From positions 20,315,090-20,379,089 of the forward strand of contig OW679200.1 in NCBI GenBank assembly GCA_940337035.1: 64,000 nt of DNA, read 5' to 3'. Source of the stretch: Agriotes lineatus (lineage: Eukaryota; Arthropoda; Insecta; Coleoptera; Elateridae). Below the pieces are notes generated by a model, which saw nothing but the letters and a program-made list of their open reading frames with translations, was not told the DNA's origin and made no database searches. Made by a program: the position numbers and the translations under genes. Positions 44,101 to 56,100 of this stretch are shown here, one piece after another. How positions within the stretch are numbered: position 1 is the stretch's first letter; the number at the start of each line of letters is the position of its first letter.

Positions 44101-47100
44101 AAAAATATAGCAAACATTCTGAAAATACACCAAACAAATAAAATTCTTGAACAATTGAGAGTTGTTATAAATTAGAAGCAAGTGAAATTTATAAACAGTG
44201 ATGGTTGCTTGCTATACAGGGTGCTTATAAATTGCTAGACAGCTAGACTTCTCTAATAAGCCATGATTTACGCAAAATCACGAACAATCGAACAAGAAAT
44301 GCAAAACAAACTCTACTTGGCTCTGAAAATTTCTCATGGCCGCACCAGACGTACTAAAACAATTGAAAACTATGTTTTCTTTAATTGAACAATATGAGTT
44401 TCGTTAAACAGTTGAAAACTACAATAAACAAACTTTTCAACGATGTACCATATTCGCCATTTTGTTCAAAAGTAGTTTTTAAAAGAACCAAAAATATATA
44501 AAACATAATTTAAAAATAAATTTGGGTAGCATCTAGTTTTCTAGTTAGTAGGCCGTATCACCTGAGAACTAAGTTGTCATACTACCTGATTCTTGATTTT
44601 TAAAATCTACTTTTAAATGAAATGGCGAATACGGTATATCGTTGGAAAGTTCTTTTATTATAGTTTTCAACGGTGTACTGAAACTCATGGTGAAATAATT
44701 GGGTGATGAGAAATTTTCAGAGCCAATTGGAGTTTGTTTTGCATTGCTTGTTCGATTGTTAGTGATTCTGCGAAAGCCTTTAGCTGAAAAATTTTATAAG
44801 ATAATAAGTTTCAAAATTTAAGTTTATTCATCTTAAGAAATTTTTAATGCTGATTTCAAATATGTAAAAATCTACGGGGTGTCCATTTAAAAAACCAAAG
44901 TCGTATATCACTGCACAAAAATAGGAGGCCCTGCATGAAATTCGTTTGTGTCACTTTGTAAGCTGTATACTGGCGTTTAAAACATAAAAAGTTTTTTTGA
45001 TATCTCTATTATTAACGAAGTTACGAGCTGTCTAGCGATTTACAAACACCCGGTATAGTTACAAATTACAGTGAACTAAAAATCTACAATAATTATGCCC
45101 TTTAAAAATGTGATCTGACAAACAATGCCATTTAATAGCAGCGGAAAGCGCAAGGGTAATGGGTGCAACCCCTGCGTACACAAAAGGTTAAATAAAATAC
45201 CCCTGACTTGCATTTTCCAGCCACATGCGTCGAAAGACAGGAGGAGGAGTAGCAGTCAGACAGAACGGATCCCGTGCCACCAGGTGATATGGTTTCCTTA
45301 CCGTGCTACATGGAGCACAACAAACAATAGATACCAATGTACAACTGCTTCAGGTTTCATAGAGTAGCGGTAAATTACTGGAAATATCGTGGAAGATATT
45401 CGACGAAACATCACACCACGTGAAGGTAAAGCGATCACAGTCCCATACCTGCGATATTGGGTGGCCAGCAGGTGGTCTCACTTCCAAAATGCCATTCAAT
45501 TCTGATTCAATCAGATATGTGTAGCAATTCACTAAACCAGTATACCAAGTCCTACAGCATCGGAAGTAACGGGAAGATTTCAAAAATTGCTGAAAATGAA
45601 AATCAGATATTTTGAAGTTATTCTCTTGGAAACTTTCAAAAAGGAAACTCCAACTGCGAATTCAAAAACTATATAGGCAGCCTAATATATACAACGACGT
45701 TAAAAGTTGTCGACAGTACTGTGAAAGCGAAAAGAAAATATTTTAGGACTGTTACAATTAGTCCGTCTTCGCCCCGAAAACCTGAAGCCAGGACATATGA
45801 ACACAAAACTTCTTTGGGTATGGTGAGCCAGTGTTTCCATTCCTTTGGTCGTTCTTTTGTTTCTGAGTCAGAATGATGGAGTCGCGTTTTATTTATAAAC
45901 GTAAAAAAACATCTCAAAACGGCTGTTCAGCGGCTTGGATGTTGTTACACTCAATCGTTTATTTCATATTGATGTCAAAAATGACATTTTTCGGATTATT
46001 TATGGTACAAAAAATGGAACATTAAAATCCTAGTACTTTAAAGTAAAATTTTAAAGTTCAAGTACTTTAAAACTTATTTATTGTACAAAAAATGGAACAT
46101 TAAAGTCCTAGTACTTTAAAGTAAAATTTTAAAGTTCAATTACTTTAAAATTATACGTCAGCTGTTGACATGAAATTTGAAATGATTTACAACTTTTTAT
46201 TTAAAATTCATTAAACTTGCAGTATGAAATAAACCGTTGTATTTACCACGAACGAAAAGTGTTTTTAAAGATCCTCGCAAGTAATTCCGTCCTCGGCTGA
46301 CGCCTCGGATGTAATAGCTATTAACATATCTAGGAATGTTATGAGTATCATAACTGCCGCAGATGTAGAGCGAGGATTTTAAAACATCTGAGGCTGTTAT
46401 GATTCATAACATCCGTGATTTGTTCAATAGTTTATCGGTTGCTATATGGTTATGGTTGCCATGTAGGGTAATATTCCATTACCCTACAGATAAGTTATGA
46501 TCTAGTTACCAGCCTACTTTTGTATATGTAAACAAAGGATTAATATCCTGAAACCGATAAACAACTTTCTCGTCTTTAAAATGCCACTTTTCGTTCTAGA
46601 TAAATAAACTACTATTTTGGGCAGCGTTCAATCATGTGGGCATCACTGAGCAGATAATTTTCTTGTAACCAAATCATAACTCCGTGATATAAAAGGCACG
46701 TCCATGTCAAAATCAACGTTCAAAGTGTCTGTACAGGCTTTAATACAATCCGTCGATCTACCAAAATCTACGCAAGTCATGGGCAGCTCGATAGATTCCT
46801 TTTAAAAAGATAAATCTACTTTATTGTCGACCGATACTCAATTTTATATAATTATAATTCGTATCTGTTATGTTAGACCCTTAAAAATTATTTCTTAGGC
46901 CGAATGTAAACGTAATCTTAAGCCACCTCTACCATTTGGTGTCGAGAAGCATTTATCTAAATGAAACATTTTTACATTTTTAGTCCTTTAACTAGTGATA
47001 TAAGAATAATAGCAATCAATATAAATGAGGGTTTTAAAAATACCTAACGAATTTATAACAGATTTAAGGTTAACGGCCAGGGGTCGCACTGATGACATTT

Positions 47101-50100
47101 CGATATGGCGATAACCTAACACATTTTTGCATAAAACTTCCTTGGAGGGAACAACCCCATACCTAAATTTTTCAAGACGACGTGGCTGCTAAAACGAACT
47201 GTTCCAAAGAGTTCGTGTAGGAATGTATTGCATGCAAGATATCGCAGACCGTTAATGCTGTATTCGACATGGATTTTGTAATCCGGGGCTTGAGAGGACC
47301 GAGCTTGATTATCTTGCATGTCTCGAACCTATTGCACAAAAAATAAAATACGACGTTAAAAAGTGTACATAATAGTGCAACCACAGAAATTTATTATACT
47401 GAATTTACGATAGTAACAGTTAGTAAAATAATGCATCGTTAGCTGGTACACGTTTGCTCTGTTAGGTTTTACGTTGCCCATCCAAGAGCCCCCAATTCCG
47501 GTCTATTGATTTTCTTGCAGCAAAAGAGAAACATTTGCTCTTTTACATTTTTACTACAGTAAATATCAAATATTTGGTATTCATAGTTATATCCCATTAC
47601 TCGATACGGTACTACAGGTAAAAATGAATTAATTTATACTTACGTAAATAACACGATAGATGTGTAGCTGATCAAATTTTCACCCTTAACGATAAAAGTA
47701 ATACGTTACGAATTAGAGGTGAGTACACAATTACTATTTTTGGATTTCAAGAAGGCCTATGATTTTATTAGAAGGGAAAAACTATAGATAACAATCACGG
47801 TATAAATTAGGTACTTATTCCATGTATTCAGAATTATTTTGGAAAATAATGTATGAATAAACGAAATAATTTCAAGAAGGTTTAAGAATTGAGCCTGGCA
47901 GATTCGTTGTTTGTTAGATTTCCTAAGGGTTTACGGTTATATAAAACATTTTGTTCCATACCTTTGTTGGAATATTAATGTCGTGGTAAATAGCAACAGG
48001 TTTAAACAGAATGCTAACCTGGAAAATACTAAGTAGCAGTTGCTTGAACCATATGTGCATATTTTGGTAACTAGGAATAAAGCATCTGATGCCATACGAT
48101 ACGTGAGATCATTTAAAAGACTGACTGAACAAAACAAACCAAAATAAAAGGTAAAAAGATGGACCGTAAGAAAACCAAAACGGCACACAAGGAAAGATGC
48201 AGTACGCTGGAGAAAATGATTAAAAAATAAAAACAAGCGAGGGCAAGGAACCATGGTGGTGTAGCAATTAGTAATTTACGATACAAGTGCGTAAAGCTAC
48301 TCTTTAGTCACGAGTGGGGTAGAGTTAAAACGCTCGCTCACTTGCTTTACGCATGTGTATCGTACAATATTTTATCTACGATGGAATCTACAAAACAAGA
48401 TAAATATAAAAAAAAATTTAAATGTAAATTAGGATTACCAGCAACCGGTCGTAATTTTGCGTGTTTTAAAAGTTTTAAAACACGTTGCTACTGACAACGT
48501 GCCTAATGAAATCTTTTAAACACGTTACTACTGACGACGTAAACTAATGAAAACATGTTATTAAACAGTCGTTTTACAAACTTAAAACTGCCAACTAAAA
48601 GGCAATTTTACACACTGTCGTAGATACAGTATTTTGTATGGTGGGTTGCAAGCGCATGTCCAGCTCTGCCATTCCTGGAGTTTTGGGATTTGTGGTGCGC
48701 GGATTGTGTTGGGTGGCAGGTCCGTGAGGTAGCTTTCAGATTATCTACCACTTTCTGGTAAATTTAGTAGGTACTGCAAAAGGCTTTTTGGGTTCTACTA
48801 CCTGCTGTAGGTAAGATATTATTTGATCAATTTGGGCATAGCCGTAATAATTATTATTGTAGATTTTTTAGAAAGCTTTCGCTTGGCTCGGACCGATTTA
48901 CACTTATGCAATAAAGTATGTACATTCTACCACCATCTTATTAATTTTCAATCTGTTGTCATGACCCACTCTTACAGTGGTATGAACTTATTTCGTCCGC
49001 TTCCGCGCAACGCCCCCACGGACCGTTGGTGATGGGGCGCGCTGTCTACATTTAAGCCAAACAACGAATTGATGCACATTTTAAACTCTCCGCTCCTCAA
49101 AAACAAAAACCGCTCTGTTCAGACATGTGGGCGGCTAACGTTTGAATACAAGTCGTTAAACCGCCTGCTTCCCAAAACAAATGGTTTACGACGTGCTGTC
49201 TACAGCTTCTAACAGATACATACGAAGATAACTGCCAAACAATTAAATACCGAGGTAACACGGAAATAATCGAGAAGCGCAATCGAAATTCAGATATCCG
49301 CGTAAAAACGTCCTCTTAAATATCTGGTCAGGTAACAGAAACGACAGCCTAATTAATATAAAGATAAATTCTCGTAATTAATTTTTATCAACTTTACTTG
49401 GTACTCCAAGAGGGCGAATCAAGCTTCGCCTCCGCAGTAACCCTGTCCAGGTCGAATCCCTCGTTCACCGAGCACTACGTACCTGCAGCACCCTCCTCAA
49501 TTTAACCCCCAGTCGCCCTAAAGCTATATATTCATACGGTTCCGCCTCCGCAACAGCCTTATCTATGTCGAACCCGTCGTTCGCCGGGTACTACTCACCT
49601 GCAGCACCCTCGATGGTCGAACCTTGTTGCCCACCAACTCGCAGCCCCGTTCAGGTTATTCGCCCGACACTACGCACTTGCATCACCCACGACGATCGAA
49701 CCTACGACGACCAGCTCGTAGCCCCGTTCAGGTCGAACCTCTCAACGCTCGACATTACGCATCCTCCAGGAAGAGGAACCGTGGTTCATGTCCGCTATCG
49801 CCACGTCTAGGTCGAAACAGTCCCACGGGTTTTTTGCTTTCTCTCTTGCTATGCCCTGCACCGTGGTCAAGCGCCCTTCGAGCCCTTGTCAGCCCCGGAA
49901 TCACCGCAGGAACATCCAGGAACAAGAAGAGCCAGAACCACCAACAGCGCGTCATCACGCACCCTAATACCTTAGTTTGTAATTATTGTACATCTATTGC
50001 AATGGTTTACTGCCCACAGCGATTCTGGTTGCCTAACTAACACAAAAATGAAAGAATTTCAAAATGAGCACAAAATTATTCTTTTGTTTATTGCAAGATA

Positions 50101-53100
50101 AAGTCAGTATTTTACACTAATAAACGCACTTGGGGTTAGCATTAGATACGGCAGAATAAAAAGGGTTACGTTTAACGTTTTATTCATAATTTTTATTCGG
50201 AATGGCAAGCGCACCTTAATTTGTGTAGCTGACAGATTTGATTTGGTGACGTCAATACAATAATGTGAATTTAATATGATACAGAAATGGTTTGTAAAGT
50301 ACAAAATTTATATGAGCGTTAGTATTAAAAATTATATATCACCAACAAACGACAAAACAGCTGACGGGTAAAGAAACAGTGCAAAGCAGTGCGAGCAAAG
50401 CAAAGAATGCATAGAGCAAGATAAGGCAACCTATTATAGGACACAGACTATTCTGAAGTGCTAATTATAAATATGTGAAACAGTGCATTTAAAACTAATT
50501 GTCAAAAAGCAGAGATTTAAAGTGTAATGTGCTACGTTTGGAGCAGTTCTTCCTGAGTGCTTAGGTGCAGAAATTTGGAACAGGAAGCTGTCACCAAGTT
50601 TATAATTGCCTTGCCGTCCCTTCATTCTGGAGCCGACATCAGAGCTGCCCTTGCAAGGTAAATTTCACAGGCAAACTGTTGCAGAAGGCCTACTAGCTTT
50701 GGGTTTCATCAAGATTAAACATCGTACGTGGTCGTGAACGCCGTTCCAGCTGCATAGATTTATCCAAGGTTTTATAATCGAGGTAGCGTCCTTTGATTTT
50801 GTTATTTGAACCAGAGATTTGGAGAATTGCAGGAACCTAAACAAATGCAGGTTTCGGCGTCCCTACGTCACTGAAACAAATCAAAGTTAGCCGGAAATTA
50901 CGTCAGATGATTTGCATTGCATTTACCTGAGGCTTCTTACTCAATTATTGGCGTTTGAATTCAATTACGCTATTTTCTTGTACAAGCGAACCGTTTGTGT
51001 ATACAGTCAATTTTAAAGTTAAAGCTGTCAGTTACGATTTAAGCATTTGCCATACATGTTAATAAGCCGTACTCGAAAGTAATTGTAATACTGAGTGTTG
51101 AACCTACCCTTTTGAAAACGAGTTTTTCTCATGCTAGACCGGAGCGTTACTTTATGTGATTGCAATAAAATAGAAAGAGCAATAAATCACTTATTTTTGC
51201 AAATATTAATTACAACATTACTTTAATAAGCCCTGAGATTGACACAATATTGAATTATCTATTCAAACTATTTTAATTTGTAATCTGTGGTGATGCCCTA
51301 ATTATCTATTATTTTTACTAAACCCTTTATAGTAGAGGGCATCATTACACTATATATATCTATATCACAGAAATAAAATCATAATCAATCACCGCTCCAG
51401 TGTTCTGATTAACACACCAACCCCAACAAGCCGAGCTTTAAAATTTATATTGTGTTAATGGAAACAACGGGGCCCAATTAAATATGCAGTCGAAAAGATT
51501 ACACAAATACAGTGGGGTATACAACACACAGGTGAGCAAAAGATCAAGAATGAAAAAACACTGAAGAGAAAAAGAGAAGTAAACATAAGGGTGTTAACCA
51601 TAAATTCAAAAGAAACATCTGATGATGTAGAGCAGAATAGCGAAGGCAATAAAGGAAAACAGATATACAACAAAATAAAGAACCAAACAGTTAGACATCG
51701 GATAAAAGCAAGAAGTCAAAAGAACATGAATAAATGCAAAAAAACTAGAACCAGTATTTTAGAATACTCCTGAATTATGAGCAAGTATCAAGTATATTAC
51801 AGGAAGGGGAAACACCAACGATGATACTGAACTATCTAGTAGAGAGGAATTGCAGGAGCAGTAACAAAGCCCGTAGAATCCCGTCTAAGAAAATAAAATT
51901 ATTGGTTTCATCCGACAGTCACAAAATCGACAAGTGCTAAAATAGATACCAACTATTTTTTGTATTTATCTAGAGCTAGATATTCAAATGGTTATCAGCT
52001 GTCTTAAATAGACAATATCTTAAACTTATAGAGCTACAGTTTGTCTCGGCGATCTTTTACCTGGTGTTATAACCGACTATGAAAGTATTACCTATATTTG
52101 GCAGTCAGCTTTAAGTGTATTCGATTTCTAAGACTATAAATATGTACTACATAAGAAGCATGCAATTCAATTTCCAGAGATAGGTTTCTTCATTACAAAC
52201 ATGGTTTTAGTCTGTGGACGTCAGCAGTACATCTGCTGACCATGGGAATAATAAATTATATAGAGTTCAACTTCTCATAGATAAGAGTTCGCAATGTTCG
52301 AAATAATTCCTAGAAATGTTGATTAATATTGTTACCGGTAAATCTTCGATTCACATATGCAACAAGCTTATTATATGCGCATTAGCTCGTCGGGATGATT
52401 GGAAGTCTTAACTGGAATAAGAGCAGGCGTTTACTCGCAAAAGTCAAATCAGTCGGTACTGAGAGAAAAACGTTTGTTATTGTTTAAGGCGCCACTGTGG
52501 GTTTTGAATACCTGTGATGCAGGGGAGTGCAGCCACAGAAGACCTCTTGGTGATGGAAAGTGTGTACTGACGGTGCTTAGATCCGGCTGTGAGTTACCTT
52601 CCGGATCTCTGAAAATGCTTACTTTGACTTCAAAGTACGCGAAACTGCACTGCGCTTTACAAATAAAAATGATAGAGGTTACTTTACAGAACTCTATTAA
52701 AATAACATTTATAAAATAGTGTTGCATTTCAAGCCGGCCAGTCTTGCGACTGTAACCGCAGCACGCCTTTTTCAAACACACGTCAAATCCAGACGTTGGT
52801 GTACAGCAGAAGAGTAAATAATGTTAGTGCCTGAACAAATAACGTGTTTGATCGAGCCTGCGAGTCAGGCCTAAGCCGATGTCAGGTTCGAAGCGATTGC
52901 GCAGCATTGCGTCATCATTGAACTCGGCGTCGTGTGAGTCATCAAGAAAGCGATAATGACCATAATTATGCCATTAAAAGTGGGTAGGGACAACGCATTA
53001 ATTGGTAATGATTAGAGACCCGACTTACCGCGTTGAGTGGGTAATCGTTACGCTGCGTTGCGTCTTTAAAGTGAACTGAGCGTAGTGTTCGGAACTTATT

Positions 53101-56100
53101 TCGCGCGAAATCTTGATAGTATTAATACTTGATAGATTAGTCTAGTAATTTTTATAAGTTATAAAAGCAAGTAGAAATCAGCCTTTAGCCCGTAGCACTT
53201 TAATTCAACTATACAACTAACTCTATTGCTGACAGTATAATATAGCGTTTATGCATTGTCGCTGTGTATCGTGTTTATGACTTTATGTTTATGTATATCT
53301 TCATCTAAAGTATACCACGTTTATTAAACAACCTGGCTTTTATTTCTGGCGTTGTTGGAGTGCTTAGTTTCAGGATTATAGTTAAAAACGAAGCAGGCTT
53401 AGAGCAAGCTGTATTGAAAACCCCCACTAACGTAAGAACGAGATTGGTGCATTCACAACTTGACACAACAAAGAAGCTGACCTACGGTTAATTAATTAAA
53501 TCATTAACGATGGTAGCCAAAACCCCAGATCCACCTTCTTGCTGCGCGTATAACACGGAAGCTCTGAAAAATGTCGTACACTTACCGCGATGGCCGAGCT
53601 AACTCAATCGGCGATATGGTCGTGGGTTCAAATTACCAGCTATGCACCCCTGTAAAGTCTTCAAAAAAAATATTGTTGGGCGCCAGAAACCAAATGGTTT
53701 CGACTGAAAATAAATGAACTACAAGTAATCAGAGTTTATTAAATATTAAATAATCTTGCAGTCAATAACTGTGATTTACGCAATATGGAGTTTATTCAAA
53801 ATTTGCAATAATACAAGCAAACAAACTAAAGGTTGCCACACGCGTTAATACAAATAACCCCTTTGTGGGTCGTTAAATTAATTGAAATAGCAAGGTAAAT
53901 CAAGGGATATGCATATCGTTGTAATTTAAAAAAAACTTTCTGTCTAGGCTGTTGTAAGCAAAAAAACGTGGGTGCTCCTTTCACAAAAAAGGCGTAAAGT
54001 GCACATAAAAATTCAAAGCTATCTTTAATTAAATAACAGTGAATGTTCTATTCAATGAGAAACAAATTGAAGTACTAGTATAACCAGCCCGGGTATGCTT
54101 GAAGAGCACGGCAACTGTTCACAATTAAGGTAGCTGTATTAACAACCGAAAGCACTAACCTCTGGCGTCCTGTACTTTTTAAGTGGCAGTGCAGTCGAGG
54201 GGTTGCTACACAGGTTAGTTGGCAGAATCATTCTTAACGCGATGCGGCGGCTTGACCAAAAGCAGACCAGATTGCAGCATCGACGCTGAAGGTAGCTGAC
54301 GGCCGTTTAAAATTGTGACGGAAAGCTGGCCTCTAAGTGTAAAATTATCAGGCGAAAATGGTTACTTCCAGGTAAAATTTCCAGGAGAAGATTTCCGGAT
54401 AAAAATAATTCCTGGTGAAAACTTGTGAGTTCCAGGCGAAAATAATTCTTGGTAAAAGCTAAAGAAATGCAATTAATATGAGGATAACAGAAAGAAAAAC
54501 CTATCGTACCGGAATTCAATTTTCAGCTTTCAAACAAACACAATCGTCGTGGGTAATTAGCACGAAGAAAATCCTCGCAAGCAAGTGGCTTGTTTGAGGA
54601 ACGAAAATATAATGCCTCCGCGTTCGGACAATCGAAATGAGAACAGCTGCAAGCTGGGCCTTTGAGATAAGCCAGCGAATGTTTGTGGGGCTTTCCAGAA
54701 TCGGTACGAAATGAGCGAACTAATAAATTGAAATAATTCGAAATACAATTTTATTATTATTCGAAAACAATATACAGGCTAGTCCTGAAGTAATTGGTAT
54801 GTGGAGAAAACATTCGAGCGAAGCCGAAAAATGGTTTCAAACTGAGTTAGCTAGCAAACAAAGGGAAATTAGAAATTCAGAGTAAGATAGGGCAAAGGGT
54901 ATAAATAAAAAGCCGTGTTACAAGAAACGCCGTAGTATTGATAAACTGGCGCACAGCGGCTTAAGCGTTACTGTACTTCGAACGGATATATGCTCCAAAG
55001 CTTATTACACAACAGCTAACTTACTTATAAACAAATAAAACATTTGCGGTAAATTACACACGCAGTACAAATAGGTTCAACTTGTTAGCTTGGGCAGTAA
55101 TTCAATAGACGCGATGGTTTTATGCCAAAATCAAATCCCGGTCACCTCGCGCTGATCGAAAAGTAATGATGGCCTGATGGCGCCCAAAAGTTGGAAGGCG
55201 TGGCTGGCGGCTGGGCTCAATGAAACCAAAATGGGTAGTTTGAAGATTGTCAACTGGCGAATTTGCATCGTTCTATACGCAATACGATGAGAGACTTTTC
55301 AGAGTTGCCTCAGCTTGTCGAATAAAAAATGAACAGGGAAGTTCAAAGATTAACTACGAGCGTCGGCATCGGTCTACATAGTGACGAGATGGTTCCCCAG
55401 AGCTGCAATGGAATACAGCGTATCGATATACAATGAGGTGGCAGAACAATATGCGGGTTCCTTTAAGTATATACGGTCAGAAATTGATATGAAATTCTAC
55501 CGCACTTGAACCTGACGATAACGGAATTTTAGATATGTAAGCTGCACCTCGGGAAAAGTCATAATTTGCCAAATTGGAATAGTAAAGCTTTCCCAAACAG
55601 CTACATTTAGGGAACAATAATAGTCACATACGCACAAGCTCTCTGCTCGGTGAACCGGTCCAGTACAGACCTAGTCACCGCCTGAAAGAAACAGTTCGAC
55701 GAAACGAATTTTAAGGTCTTCTCACCCCTTTACTGCGTGCATACAAAACCCAGCGGCGGCGTTGATTTTTAACTAGACCTAATATACTTAGATGTAATTA
55801 TAGCTGATATGAAAATCCATTGTCCACTGTTGCTTAGATGTTATAGCCAACATAAAGAACATATCCACAATACATTTTCACAAAAATTGTACGTCCACAT
55901 ACTTTTTCATGCATTGTTTATATAATTAGTACAACATCTGAAGTTTCCGTATCCACATATGCTTCACATGTTCTTAAAAACATTTAGCAGCAACATTAAC
56001 TGGTGTTGCATTGGCAACTTTTTAGGCATCCTCAAATAAAGAATCCGTAAGTCATCCAGCTTGACATTTTGTCCTATCCATTTTGATTAAAAGTGTGATT

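Noticed and set aside
49565..50040. Overlapping frames of 81 and 138 codons
   Set aside because: They follow from the GC-rich degenerate repeats and have no domain.
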